A stretch of DNA of 64,000 nucleotides from Coenobita brevimanus. Taxonomy: Eukaryota; Arthropoda; Malacostraca; Decapoda; Coenobitidae. How positions within the stretch are numbered: the first letter of the stretch is position 1; the number at the start of each line of letters is the position of its first letter. The DNA lies in assembly GCA_032717465.1 (NCBI GenBank), contig CM064653.1, positions 38,881,055 to 38,945,054 on the forward strand, in the 5' to 3' direction. The position numbers were made by a program, and so were the translations under genes. This document shows positions 46,531 to 58,948 of the stretch, one piece after another. Under the pieces are notes generated by a model. It did not search any database. It was not told where the DNA came from and was given only the letters and a program-made list of their open reading frames with translations.

Positions 46531-49313
46531 AAACCCTTTTCTGTTTCCTCCTACTTTCTGTATACTCATTTCAAAGCCAAAGGTGGCTTTTGTGTAGCCT
46601 ATATGTACGCAACGATTTATCTTACTCTCGTGTTCCTGAACTTGATTCTTCTGAATTCTCTACTGCCTGGCTTCGGCTTTCTTGTCATTCTTTGACTAAA
46701 TATATCTGCGCTGTATACTTACCTCCCAATTCTACTGACCGTTAAAAATTCTTTGACTATCTTACATCTAAGATGGAACACATTCCATCCACTTCTCCTT
46801 CCTCTGAAATCTCCATTCTAGGAGATTTCAATGTTCACCATCACCTTTGGCTCTCCTCTCCTTTCACTGACCCACCTGGTGAACAAGCCTATATCTTTTC
46901 TATCCTCAATGACCTAGAGCAGCTCGTACAGCACCCTACCCATATCCCTGACTGCCTTGGAGAGAGCTCCAACAAACTTGACCTCTTCCTTACAACTAAT
47001 CCTTCTGCTTACACTGTTAATCTTTCCTCTCCGTTGGGATCCTCCGATCACAACCTTATTACCTTAACCTGTCCCATCTCTCTGGTACGGCCTGTGGACC
47101 CTCCGAAGAAACGTAGTTTGTGGCACTTTGGAGCTGCAGACTGGGAGGCCCTCAGGCAGTACTTCTTTGATTTTCCCTGGAATGATTATTGCCTCCACGG
47201 CCGGGAGCCATCTGAGTGTGCCTTGCACATTACGGAGGTTATTCTATTGGGTATGGAAGCATACATTCCCTTCTCATATGCTTTCTCTAATGCAAGAAAG
47301 CCTTGGTTTAATCATGCTTGTTCTAATGCTGTCTGCAACAAGGAGAGGGCCTATAAAAGGTACCAGAGCCAACCCACCCCTGAATTACATCTTGTTTATG
47401 TTTCTGCCCGGAATCGTGCTAAGTCTGTACTACGCTCTGCTAAAAATAAATTCATCCGTACTAAATGCTGTGAACTCTCTAACTCGAATTCTTCCCGCTC
47501 CTTCTGGCACCTTGCCAAAAACCTTTCTAACGACCTTTCCTCATTATCCTTCCCTCCTCTTTTCTGATGGCTCTGCAGCTATTTCGTCTACTGATAAAGC
47601 AGATCTCTTCACTCAGACTTTCTCTTCCAATTCCAACTTAGACGATTCCGGTGCTGTTCCTCCATCACTTCCCCCCCTCAGACTTCCTCATGGCTGACAT
47701 TAAAGTTTCTTCAGCTGATGTATATTCTGCCATCACTGGCGTCAATACTAACAAGGCATATTGGCCTGATGGAGTCCCTCCTGTTGTCCTCAAGAACTGT
47801 GCTTCAGTGCTTACACCCTGCCTAGGTAAACTCTTTCGTCTTTGTCTGTCAACTTTTACCTTTCCTTCCTGTTGGAAGTTTGCTCTAATTCAGCCAGTCT
47901 CAAAGAAGGGTGACCATTTCCAACTCTCTAACTATCGTCCAATTGCTTTAACATCCTGTATCTCAAAAGTTTTCAAGCCAATTCATAACAAAAATTTTAA
48001 AGCATCTTTCCTATCACAACTTTCTTTCTGATCGGCAGTATGAGTTCCGTCAGGGATGTTCCACTGGCGATCTTCTCAACTACCTTTCGGACTCCTGGTC
48101 ATCCTCCTTTCGGGACTTTGGTGAAAGCTTTGCCATTGCACTTGACATCTCGAAGGCATAAGTCTTTAATTTCCAAACTGCCCTCTTACCGTTTCTATCC
48201 TTCTATATCTGTGCCTTCATCTACAGCTTCCTTTCTGGTCGTTCTATAGCCGCTGCTGTAGACAGCCATCGTTCTTCTCCTAGATCTATCAACAGTGGTG
48301 TTCCTTAGGGCTCTGTCCTATCACCAACTCTCTTCCTTTTATTCATCAATGACCTTCTAAGCTGTACATCTAACCCTATCCACTCGTACGCTGATGATTT
48401 CACCCTTCACCTATCCATTCAGTTCCTGCAACGTCCATCTCAACAGTTACTGCAACAAACAAGGGATGAGGCTATGGCACACATAATGTCTGACTTGGCT
48501 TGTATCTCTGATGGGTAAAAATAATCTTGTTGTTTTTAATGCATCAAAAACTCAGTTTTTACACCTATCAACCCAACACAATCTTCCACAGGAGTAGCCA
48601 CGAATGTTTAATAACATCCAGCTCAATCCTGCATCATCCTTGAACATGCTTCGGGTTTCATTCACTTGGGACTTATCTTGGAAAGGTCATATTGCATCTC
48701 TTGTAAAATCTGCTTCCATGAAATTAGGTGTGCTAAGCCTACTCTGTATCTTCTTTACCCCTGCACAGTTGTTGACTTTACACACGGGTTTTATTCGCCC
48801 ATGTTTAGAGTACAACTTTCATATGTGGGCAGGCTCCCCACATACAGCTCTTCTCAATACGGTGGAGTCAAAGGCTTTTCATCTCATCAACTTTCCTCTT
48901 CTTACTGGCTCCCTTCAACCTCTGTCTTTTCGCCGCACTGTTGGATCTTTATCTCTTTTCTATCGCTGCTTCACTGGTCACTGCTCCTCTGAACTGTCTG
49001 CTTGCATCCCTTCACCTCTACAACGGATGCGTAGCACGAGTCTAGCAACAAACTCATCCCTTTTCTGTGCAACTCTCTAATGCAAGAGTTAACTGTTACT
49101 CCCAGTCCTTCATTTATGCAACAGGTCAGCTCTGGAACTGTCTCCCTCTATCTGTATTTCCTACTTCCTATGAACCCCAGTCTTTCAAACCCAGTGTGTC
49201 CAGGCATCTCGAATTGAACGGATCTCGAATTTGGCTCTCTTTTGTATTGTTTTTGTTTTTTCCTTGGAAGGAAAGATTTGCAGACTCATGGCCTTTGGTT
49301 TCCTCTTTCTTGC

Positions 49314-49425
<112 letters not shown>

Positions 49426-50053
49426 GGGAAAAACCAGCAGGCAATTAAGCAACTTTTTCAACCTGTAACCATTACTATGTCCTCTGGCAACTCGACTCAT
49501 CCACCACTACCATCAACAGCAACGAAACAAAATTCACAAGACACCATACATTATGCGGCGTGTAGCGTTTTCATTAAGGTAAAACCGTACATATGAACAG
49601 ATACCAAGAGATGCTTAGTCGCTGTGCTCATCTACGTAGTTTCGACCTTTGATCCTGTGGCGGGTTATTCACTCAGTATCCTGGGATGCAAGGGAACTGC
49701 ATCATCCAAGTCTTTCCAAGGCCAAATTAAATCTCCCGAGGATAGAAAAATAAAACAAACTCGACCAGGGGATTAACTCCTCGGTTGTGAAATACCATAT
49801 TCCTTTTTTTCCCGGCTAACGGTAGGGCAGTAAAGAGGTTAACAAAAGGTTTCAGTTGCCGTCTTCGTCAAGGATGATGACATCTGCACCACAGTTATAC
49901 TTTGACTATGATCTGTATATTCCATCCTTAGGGTGGAAAGAGGTTTGGGTGGTGGTGGTGATGATGATGATGATGATGTGTTATCGTCGAGTTAACGCCA
50001 CACTACAGACTACTTGTCGCAATGAGAACCGTCTAAGGAAGAGTTTAAGGATT

Positions 50054-50213
50054 AAGCCAGTGAACCCGGGGACGTCTTTTTTTTCTTCATTTTATTCTTG
50101 TCATCTCCTGACGATTTTACTCAACGTACGAGACTTCGAACTGGCGGGGCTAGATATACTCTTAATAAACCCCTTCAGTAAAACAGACCTTTCATAAGCT
50201 GAATAAAATTGTC
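50054..50213. mobile_element. partial copy of the TTAA/CAGACG MITE family
   Basis: Begins ttaagccagtgaacccgg, continues gacgattttactcaacg and ends aagctgaataaaattgtctgg, the same order as the complete 207-bp element at 53633-53839. The right terminus is missing. Confidence 0.5.
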
Positions 50214-50307
50214 TGGTGTAGTCTGTTTTCATATGACAGCCGGGGCTCTCCTTAAGTCGAATTCTACTTCTGGTTACACGAAATTCGATGAGCCTTAATT
50301 ATGAGGT

Positions 50308-51418
50308 AGGAATGAGTCCTTGGTTATGAGTCAACCTTCTAATCTGATTGAACTTGGCCATCAACTTAGCACTGCAAGAAGTGGATGCCTTAGAATTTCA
50401 CTGCCTTGCTATAATTCACCCTTTCACTACCAGTAAAACATCTTTGTTGGCGAGGTACGAGCGAGGCCTTTTAAATTCGAAGCACTGAAATGTCGCCTTA
50501 CACCCCGAGGACGCCTAGAGTATACGTTGGCTATCTTCCTACTAAGTTTCATGCCTTTACGACGAACTGTTCGGCCTGTGGCCTTCTTTTGAAGATTTTT
50601 GTCATGCTGCACTTGACGCGAGTCACGTGCCACGTGCACCGGCTGGGTGTGATGAAACCTGTCAAAAACAAATCTTAAAGAATTGGGCTGTTATAAGATG
50701 GAAACCACGCAGTGAACGGCCTTGTGGTTGCTGATATAAGATTCTCAAATGCGTTACGGTCGGGCCGGGTTGAGCCGCTCATATGTGAGAAAATGCCACT
50801 ACTTGAGATACTCGCGAAGGCGAAGCCCTCGCTCGCAAGTGGTGTCCCTACTAAGTATATGCTATCTTCCGGTGGTACAAAGAGAGAGAGAGAGAGAGAG
50901 AGAGAACGTCCTCGGGCTTTTGAACATGAACTAAGTGGACTGTAGGCTGAAATTTGCCATCTGCAGTCCATCATCTACTTCTCGGGGGATAAGAAGAGGG
51001 ACACTGGTATAACCGACAGCAGATCCGCCTGGTCATGTTGATGCCACCACGTGATGGCGTCCCTCCCCAGGAACTCAGACTAAATAACTTTCCTCCACAC
51101 CTGTACGGCCTATTTTTAGTCCTTGTGATTGCTCTTGCTATTCTCCAGTCGCTTTGTATTTATCAGACGGAACAGAGCCATTCCAACAACTTGAATACGG
51201 TACGTGGTTGCATACTGTATGAGACAATGGTGGGCTAGAAATGAGTCTCCCTGTTTACTAGCCAGATCAATCCTTAAGTCTGACAACACTTGGTCATTAA
51301 CTGAGCTGCAGTTTATTAAGCCTTAGTTAAGAGTTAAGAAGTCTCCTTGGTTATCAGTCAAATCAGCCCTTCAGTCTGACTACGCTTGGCCATCAACTGA
51401 GCTGAAAGGAGTTAGGAA
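50308..51418. repeat. three dispersed copies of a ~75-bp direct repeat
   Basis: A unit of the form gagtc(t)cc(t)tggttat...tcagtc...ctgac(t)..cttggccatcaac occurs at about 50308-50382, 51241-51316 and 51345-51412 in the same orientation. The latter two are nearly adjacent. Function unknown. Confidence 0.55.
51035..51238 (+). CDS. possible small single-pass membrane protein or exon, weak
   Basis: A 67-codon frame contains one hydrophobic segment (LYGLFLVLVIALAILQSLCI, residues ~25-44) after a Pro-rich start, and a donor-like ACG|GTACGT at about 51200. Its upstream part lies in a ~145-bp repeat also seen at 62705-62850 (tgcaggctgaa..., ccctctcctgcaag), which argues against a conserved gene. No family recognised. 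Confidence 0.2.
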   Translation: MLMPPRDGVPPQELRLNNFPPHLYGLFLVLVIALAILQSLCIYQTEQSHSNNLNTVRGCILYETMVG

Positions 51419-51511
51419 TCTCCCTCAGGTTAGAATAGACATGCGAGTTTTGCTTATTTATTTATTTATTATATTTACTGTCTCATCCCATGTTTAGGTG
51501 ATAAAAGAGTA

Positions 51512-51517
<6 letters not shown>

Positions 51518-51542
<25 letters not shown>

Positions 51543-51705
51543 GCAGTGGTGTTCGGTGGTGGGCATAATGATGATGATGATGGTGGTGGTAGGGTCGTCG
51601 TCGTTATAATGATGATGCTGGTTGTGGTGGTAGCAATAACGATGGTGATGGTGGTGGTGGTGTCAGTAATAATAATGATGGTGGTGGTGGTGATGATGAT
51701 TTAGT
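51518..51705. repeat. (GAT)n/(GGT)n trinucleotide-rich tract
   Basis: Alternating gat, ggt and taa triplets, imperfect. Confidence 0.9.
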
Positions 51706-52227
51706 TCGACCCTTCAGTACGATGACGTCTTATACTCGTCCCTTCCCCATATGCTCTCGTTCAGTTTAGGGCCAACCTCTCGTAGTATAAGAGAAACTCC
51801 CAATAACATCGTCAGTCCCAGAACGTAATTTTACCTCGTATTCTTATCCCCAGACCATTTTATTCAGTTTGGGATATTTTTTTACGAGAGGAGGATTTTT
51901 TTACATTCTTGTTAACGTCAGATGATAATGATAAGGATTTTTTATTAGAGGGATGTTTCTTATATAATACCTTTACCTCCAGACGATTTTCTCTGTTTAG
52001 GAAAAAAATTCTCGAGCAGGAGAAATGAGATACAGCCCTCATTACTTCCTTCAACACGAGAGGATCTTCTAATGCTGATTAAATTGGTCCGACAATACCA
52101 TTGATAAGGTAAAAAAAAAAAAAAATACTTCACTGGATGCAAGGAGTAAAAAAAAAAAAAAAATGGGTATAAGCCCCCCGGTTCGAAAAATCTCCCCCAA
52201 CTTGAATACAATTATCTTGTTTGAGTT

Positions 52228-52455
52228 GCCGCGGGGGTGTGATGAGGGTGTGAGGGCAGGTGTGAGGTGATGGTAAGGGTGATTTGAGGGTGAGATGAGG
52301 GTGTGAGGGAAGGTTGGAGGTGATCGTAAGAATGAGTTGGGTGAGGTGAGGGTAAGGTTGAGGTGAGGATGAGAATGAGGTGAGGGTACGGATGAGGTGA
52401 GGGTGAGGGTAAGGGGTAAGATGAGGGTGAGGGCAGATGCTAGAAGGGTGAGGAG
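52228..52455. repeat. purine-rich (GGTGAG)-like minisatellite
   Basis: Irregular repetitions of ggtgag, ggtgtgag, gatgagg, G-rich on the plus strand. Confidence 0.8.
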
Positions 52456-53034
52456 TAAGTGTACAGGAACGATCTCCCAACAAGTGTGACAGGTACAGTA
52501 GGTATCTCCGGGTCACACCAGTTCGGAGCACACCTGTCCTGTGTTGGCACCACCTGTTCAACTCGTTCACCTGCCCGCCACCCAGAACATGGTCAACAGC
52601 AATGTATATTTCGTCACACCTTTACAACTGACATACTAGTAGCCTACAGGTGTGTCTGTGTACAGTATTATGTAAATTGTTCTTACAGTACGGTTTTCGT
52701 CAACAAATAATAAAGGGAAAAGATAAAAATAGTATACGAGACATGCATGAATGCCCTGTAAATGTGTATGTTCATCTACATACATCATAATGATTAGTGT
52801 CCTTGAAGGATAAATTCAAGCACTCATACAGTGAAAAAAAGCTATGCATGTTTCATATACCATTCAAACAAAGTAACTGTTTCTTCCCTCCACAGTAATT
52901 AGGTAACAATTTTTTATGTGCACTCTCTTAACATTCTGATTGTCCTAATTTCATTATATCCTCAGTTTTCATCATTAGTTTGCATTCCCCCCCCCCCTCT
53001 CTCGTATGTTGGCTTGTCATTACATATTGCTCAT

Positions 53035-53038
<4 letters not shown>

Positions 53039-53120
<82 letters not shown>
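53039..53120. repeat. compound (TA)n(GA)n microsatellite
   Basis: TA run 53039-53084 followed by GA run 53085-53120, directly in front of the tRNA-derived SINE. Confidence 0.97.
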
Positions 53121-53122
<2 letters not shown>

Positions 53123-53511
53123 CTCTGTGGTAGAGTGGTAGAGTGTGCATTTCACACGCTGGTGAGCGCGGGTTCGCCTCCCGCCAGAGTTGTAAAGACT
53201 TCGGGAAGCGTTCACCAAGCCACTTGCTACTTTGGCGGACATAAGGGGTGCTGTGGTTGAACCAGTGTCGCATACTAGTATGCTTGCACCCAATCGGCTT
53301 AAGGCGGGCCGATTACACTTGGTTCACAGTCTACAAACACATCCAAAGCCACTGCAACACTACAATCACACTCACATGCAATTCTCACCCTACATATAGT
53401 CTCTACCAGACAGCCTAAGCCACTGGGTAGAGATACATTGGCTGTATCGTCCCTGCTTCGGTAGGGATAGGCCGGTCCTGCAGTGGACCTCAATGGCTGA
53501 TGATGATGATG

Positions 53512-53513
<2 letters not shown>
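53121..53513 (+). mobile_element. tRNA-derived SINE-F with (GAT)n tail
   Basis: A tRNA-like head has box A tggtagagtggt (53128-53139) and box B ggttcgcctcc (53171-53181), with a potential acceptor-like pairing of cctctg and cagag. A ~300-bp body follows, with a short hairpin (ccctgcttcggtaggg), ending in (TGA)n at 53498-53512. It lies between (TA)n/(GA)n tracts. The (GAT)n tail is like that of RTE-B, which may mobilise it; sequence similarity of the ends is only weak. Confidence 0.8.

Positions 53514-53581
<68 letters not shown>
53514..53581. repeat. (TA)n microsatellite
   Basis: Perfect run directly after the SINE-F tail. Confidence 0.97.
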
Positions 53582-53582
<1 letters not shown>

Positions 53583-53632
53583 TCTAGTGGAAGCAAGAAT
53601 ATCAAAGATGGTCCTCAGAATGAAAGGATTAA

Positions 53633-53839
53633 CTACTTCAACCCAATGACGTATTTTTACACTTTATTCTTGCTCCATCCAGACGATTTCATTCATCTCA
53701 GTTAAAAAAGAAAAAAGTAGCTACTAAATGGAATGATAACGGTCCTACTTACCCCCCCTTTGAAAACTCTCCTAGGCTGAAAAAAACCGTCTGAATATAC
53801 CAAAATTAATAGCAAAAATTCGTCCTGGGAGCAAAGGGG
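53633..53839. mobile_element. 207-bp palindromic MITE with TTAA duplication
   Basis: TTAA at 53629-53632 and 53840-53843. Left end ctacttcaacccaatgacg and inverted right end ccccttt...ggacgaatttttgc correspond. An inner inverted pair, ccagacgatttcattc and ctgaaaaaaaccgtctg, continues the palindrome. piggyBac-type target; no coding sequence. Confidence 0.65.
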
Positions 53840-54082
53840 TTAACCACTTGTACAGTCAGAGAACAACTCTCTTCCCAGTTCTGTCTGATGAAAATTTACA
53901 ACCGGCGAAACACACTGAAAACCCCATCTCTGCCAGTGCATGTTTCAGTAGGCTTCGATTTTTCCGTTATGTATTCGTCAGACTTTGGGAAGAAACCTGT
54001 GTCTGTCTGTATACATAATATTATTCATGCTATGGACACACCTACACATACTGAGTACGTGTATTTCCTTTTATTCTTAATA

Positions 54083-54205
54083 CCTTCAGACGCTTTTATC
54101 CAGCTTGAGACGTTTCGATTTGGAGGGGTTAGACACAGGCCACACTCATTCATTCACCACGAGAGACCTTTTCTTAAGCTGAATAAAACCGTCTGGTGGA
54201 AGAAA
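54083..54205. mobile_element. second CAGACG-type MITE, inner part
   Basis: cagacgcttttatccagctt on the left and aagctgaataaaaccgtctg on the right are inverted, 123 bp overall. It equals the inner palindrome of the TTAA element at 53633-53839. Confidence 0.6.
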
Positions 54206-54475
54206 AATTGAAAAAAAAAAAAAGCGTCACGAACCCGAGTACGCCATTCGGATTCCATTCTCAAACCTGGCCTGGATTTCCGTCCTCTTGCAGCTTATTT
54301 CACGTACTACATCTTTTCCACGGCACTTCTTGGTGACAAGAATCACATTCTACCGTTAATATATTACTACAACTCAGCAGTCAAGATGGAGAGATGTCAA
54401 TTTTAGGTCAGGTCAGAGTAAAAAGAGTATAGGCGATTATTTGCAACTTTGCAGATCCCCTTATGAGAGAAAGTG

Positions 54476-55832
54476 TTACTGAAGGCTATATCTAACCCCT
54501 CCAGTTACATTATTTTGAGCAGAGCGTAGTACAGACTTAGCACGATTCCGGGCAGAAACATAAACAAGATGTGATTCAGGGGTGGGTTGGCTCTGGTACC
54601 TTTTATAGGCCCTCTCCTTGTTGCAGACAGCATTAGAACAAGCATGATTAAACCAAGGCTTTCTTGCATTAGAGAAAGCATATGAGAAGGGAATGTATGC
54701 TTCCATACCCAATAGAATAACCTCCGTAATGCGCAAAGCACACTTAGATGGCTCCCGGCCGTGGAAGCAATAATCATTCCAGGGAAAATCAAAGAAGTAC
54801 TGCCTGAGGGCCTCCCAGTCTGCAGCTCCAAAGTGCCACAGACTACGTTTCTTCGGAGGGTCCACAGGCCGTACCAGAGCGATAGGACAGGTTAAGGTAA
54901 TAAGGTTGTGATCGGAGGATCCCAACGGAGAGGAAAGATTAACAGTGTAAGCAGAAGGATTAGTTGTAAGGAAGAGGTCAAGTTTGTTGGAGCTCTCTCC
55001 AAGGCAGTCAGGGATATGGGTAGGGTGCTGTACGAGCTGCTCTAGGTCATTAAGGATAGAAAAGATATAGGCTTGTTCACCAGGTGGGTCAGTGAAAGGA
55101 GAGGAGAGCCAAAGGTGGTGATGAACATTGAAATCTCCTAGAATGGAGATTTCAGAGGAAGGAGAAGTGGATGGAATGTGTTCCATCTTAGATGTAAGAT
55201 AGTCAAAGAATTTTTCACGGTCAGTAGAATTAGGAGGTAAGTAAACAGCACAGATATATTTAGTCAAAGAATGACAAGAAAGCCGAAGCCAGGCAGCAGA
55301 GAATTCAGAAGAATCAAGTTCAGGAACACGAGAGCAAGATAAATCGTTGAATACATATAGGCTACACAAAAGCCACCTTTGGCTTTGAAATGAGTATACA
55401 GAAAGTAGGAGGAAACAGAAAAGGGTTTGCTGTCAGTTACCTCAAACAGCTGAGTCTCTGTCAAGAAGAGAAGGTGAGCTTTAGAGGAGGAGTGGTGGTG
55501 TTCAACAGAGAGAAAGTTAGAGGAAAGGCTGCGAATGCTGTAGAAATGAAGAAGTGAGTCAGACGGTGGTTCCAGGCATCTCTCTGTGTCGTCACCGGGA
55601 GAGGGGCGGATGGTGGGGGAATTTATGGTCCCCCCCCCTGGGGACTCCGAGGCCTGATTTACTGACGCCATTTTTCTTTTTTTTTAATTTTGAAAAGGAA
55701 GTGTAGTGTGTATTGTGCATGTAGTTTGTTGTTGACAGTTAAAGAAACTTGTATTGGAGAGCATGCTGAAAAAGTTTAGCAAAGGGGGATGGTCTGGAAC
55801 TAGTCCCAAGGGCTGATGAAACGGGAGATTAA
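54476..55832 (-). pseudogene. Jockey/CR1-like retrotransposon, endonuclease half only
   Basis: The minus strand carries the same leader and MASVNQASESPG start (55671), LTETQLFE, then after a one-base frameshift near 55350 a 297-codon frame with [11 protein letters not shown] (residues 38-48), [12 protein letters not shown] (76-87) and [10 protein letters not shown] (150-159), all key endonuclease residues intact. Sequence departs from the 43.8-49.3 kb copy at about 54510, so RT and 3' end are missing. Loss of the 3' side is unusual, because incomplete reverse transcription removes the 5' side. It retains the uninterrupted site of the 2185-bp insertion. Confidence 0.88.
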
Positions 55833-57319
55833 GACGATTCCTCCGTTTCCGAAGACATTGCTACTTCATCGGGTGAACCTGAATCTACGTGGCCTGGAAG
55901 GCTTTGTAGACCTCTTCCTACTTCCTTCATTACAAAGTTTGCACAATAATTATTATTTGAACAGCTGATAATATATTCAAGAGCTTCTGTGCATATAATT
56001 TGCCAGTGAAAAGTATATAATTTTACGGGTGGAGGGTGACGTCACAGGAGCATTGTGGGAGATGAGACGGAGCTGCTGGAGATGAGATCAGCGATGACTG
56101 CATTTATTATTATTTATGGTGTTTCTTCGCTTATTTTTACGGTAATTATCATATCTGTATATTTATTAGTATCTTGTGCCTTTATGGGGAATTGGAGTTG
56201 GTTGATATAGTGTATAATTATTAGCTATGAGGACGATATAGGGCGGTGTGCGCCCCAGGCATCCAAGACGTCCCTTTAAAACCGATTAGCAGACGGTGCT
56301 ATTTAAATCTCATGTTATTTCAAGCATCCATATTTATTTTTTGGATTTGAATATCGTCAGTACATGAGTACGTGTTGGAGATTAATATCAACGAAAATCA
56401 AGTAGATGTGTGGTGTAATATTTTGGAAGGTGAAATAAGTTTACATTTGATTTAAAGGCCCCGGTGGCGGCCATTTAATTAGACAGGCTGAGTGTCAATT
56501 TAAATAACCGAGTATTGCCTCCATCCATTAAGGGTATGGAAAAGACCTGTAGATTATTATATCCTTTTTGAGGGGGGGGGTGAGTTGGGGGGAGGGTAGT
56601 CAAATGGTGGGTGACAGAGCGACTTGGAGGCGTTTTGTCTGCGGCCACTCTTTGCGGGATTAGGGCGTCGGGCAATAGATAGATAGATGTTAATTAATTG
56701 TGGTAGGATTTTTGTGTGTGTGTGAAAGTAAAATGGCGTTGATACGTGACAGGCCACAGGTGCTCCCGAGCAGGAGAATGGAAGCAGTTTACATCGCCAA
56801 AAAAGTCGGCCATCTTAGTGTATAGCAGGATGGGTAGGCTTTAGAAATTAACATGGCAAAGGAACCTATTGGATTTGGGTAGTTTTTTGGTGATATTTGA
56901 GAATTTTAATGGTGTATATATATAGAAAATAAGGCGGTTTTCATTTTAAGGTACGGTCCTGTTGTATATGGTCTGGGATATGCCTCTGAACCGACACTGC
57001 AGCTCACCATCCACGTCCTGGGGCAGGGGGGATGGGGAGAGTTTAGAGCAGTTGGCAAGCCCAGGTGGATTCTTCATTCCATCTCTGATGATTGTTTGGG
57101 CTCCAATGATTATTCGTTTGGGCTCCGGTGACTCTTCGTCCAGGCCCTGATGATTCCTTGTCCAGGCAGGTCCTACAGTCAGGCTCGTCGATTCCTCCAA
57201 AGGGAAGATGCGTACTCCAGTGTCGACTGCTATGGCAGGTAAATATAAAGATAATAATTTGAATTGTTACAGGAAAGCCCCCCGTTATCTGTAGGGGTTA
57301 GGTTGTCCCCTCAGGATTT
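55833..57319. other. mostly unassigned sequence, possible promoter-like motifs
   Basis: No long coding frame. A TGACGTCA (CRE-type) lies near 56037-56044 and a gccatctt word near 56808. A short frame ending MRTPVSTAMAG|GTAAAT near 57207-57239 has a fair donor but no recognised product. The RTE-A tail at 56575-56692 is inserted here. Confidence 0.3.
56575..56692 (+). mobile_element. RTE-A 3' terminus, very short copy
   Basis: The last ~110 bp of RTE-A (gtgggtgacagagcgactt, ggccactctttgcgggatta, gcgtcgggcaa) with a (TAGA)n tail at 56675-56690. Closest to the copy at 1298-1872. Confidence 0.85.
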
Positions 57320-58490
57320 TTTTTTAAATCGAGGGCATCATATCTGCATAAAAACTCCCAGTGTATGAGTATTTTTTTTTTTATCAGGCACATTGGGTCT
57401 GGTTAGTACTTGGATGAGTGACCGCCTGGGAACACCAGATGCTGTTGGCATCCCTACGTGTCAAGTGGGGTTGGTGGAGGATTAGTGCCCCTCCCTGTAA
57501 AACAATTAACTCTAAGCCCTTGGCCACCCCGTTTGGGATACATGGCGTCTGGCAATGAATGAATGAATGAACATCATATCTGCATAAAAACTCCTTATGA
57601 GTTTTTTTTTTTCTAATCGAGCTCATCATATCAGTTTAATAACTTCATGCGAGTATTTTTTTAAATCGAGCGCTTCATATCAGCATAAAAACTCCTTCAT
57701 ATGAGTATTTTTTTTTAAATTGAGCACTTCATGGCAGCATAAAAGCTCTAGTGTATGAGTATTTTTAATAGAGGGCATCATATCAACATGAAAGCTATGA
57801 GTATTTTTTTTTTTAATCGAGTACTTCATATCAGCATAAAAACTCCTGTATATGAGTACAGGTATTTCTTTTAATCGAGCGCTTTATATCAGCATAAAAA
57901 CTGCATAAGAGTATTTTTTTTTTTTTTTTCCTATTGAGTGCCTTGTATGAGCAGGACGACTAGTACTAATGGGTACTTTTTCATATCAAGCGCCACATTT
58001 GCACAGGAAAACTCTGAACATATGTATACTGTATTTCTTTGTACTGGGGACTTTGTGTAAGTGGAATAGCTTACATATGGGTATTTTTTTCATACTGGGT
58101 ATGTCATGTGAACAGGAAAATAATTAGAAATCGGTATTTTTTCACATCAAACATCTTGCATGCACAGGAAAGCTTTTGCATGTGGATATTTGTTTGTATT
58201 GAGCACTTCGTATAAGTGGGAAAGCACCTATGTATGGGCATTTTTTCATATTAAGCACCTCATATTAGCAGAAAGACTTTTACATATGGGTATTTTTTCA
58301 TATCAAGACTTTGTATAAATAGAAAGACTTTTATGTATGGGTAGTTTTTCATATCAAGCACCTCGTATAAGCAAAACAACTCTTACGTATGGGTATTATT
58401 TCACATCGAGGTCTTGTATTGCTGGAAGACTCTTTATTTATGGGTATTTTTTCATATCCAGTGCCTCATATCAACAGGAAAACCATTACA
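57320..58490. repeat. ~52-bp minisatellite phased by T tracts, ~19 units
   Basis: Units of the form aatcgagcgcttcatatcag + cataaaaactcc + tatgagtat + T6-T20 recur every 46-60 bp. The left half (57320-57930) and right half (57930-58490, atatcaagcacctcgtata type) form two subfamilies. A 5S-derived SINE interrupts it at 57394-57571. Confidence 0.85.
57394..57571 (+). mobile_element. 5S rRNA-derived SINE, copy 2
   Basis: gggtctggttagtacttgg, gaccgcctgggaacacca and gatgctgttggca match the 3' half of 5S rRNA, followed by the same body as the copy at 35995, the RTE-A-like module (ggccaccccgtttggg, tggcgtctggcaa) and a (TGAA)n tail at 57553-57570. Identity to copy 1 is high. Confidence 0.9.
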
Positions 58491-58588
58491 CTCAACCCTT
58501 GGCTATCACTCCCAATTGGTCCCGCTATGGCTGCGCTATAGCTGAAACCGTGATAGCCGAATTGAAGAACTTATGGTAATAATTCTAA

Positions 58589-58948
58589 TTTTTTTTTTTT
58601 TTTTTTTTTTTTTTAAGTGTCCGACTCTGGGCAAAGGCTCAGGGCCTATTTCTTGGGGGCAGTTGCCTAACCCAAGGCCCAGTAGTCCTCCTACACCTCC
58701 ACATGTCACCACTTCGGCGCTAACACCCACCGTCCATATTGAATACATGCTAGGGCTGTCTCATACAGAACTGGTGTATTGGTATTAGCGGGGGTACTTT
58801 TACGACATGTCGGCGGGTCATCTGGTAGGTCAGGAAAGTCTGCTTTTAGGAAATTCAAATCCTTAAACTGTTCCCTGCCCCAGCCGAGATTCGATCCTGG
58901 GTCCATTAGGACTGCAAGCCGCCCTATGATTCAGCCACCGCCTCCCCC
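58589..58948 (-). mobile_element. tRNA-derived SINE-H with poly(A) tail
   Basis: On the minus strand a tRNA-like head near 58948 has box A TGGCTGAATCA (58927-58937 inverted) and box B GGATCGAATCTC (58886-58897 inverted). The body ends in A26 (T run 58589-58614). The poly(A) tail points to an L1- or Jockey-type partner rather than RTE. Sequence at 58493-58560 just left of the tail (ctcaacccttggctatc) resembles a Tigger left end. Confidence 0.75.

Noticed and set aside
53121..53195. A functional tRNA gene
   Set aside because: A and B boxes are present but no full cloverleaf with matched arms could be drawn and the sequence continues into a SINE body; similar heads occur in three other SINE types.
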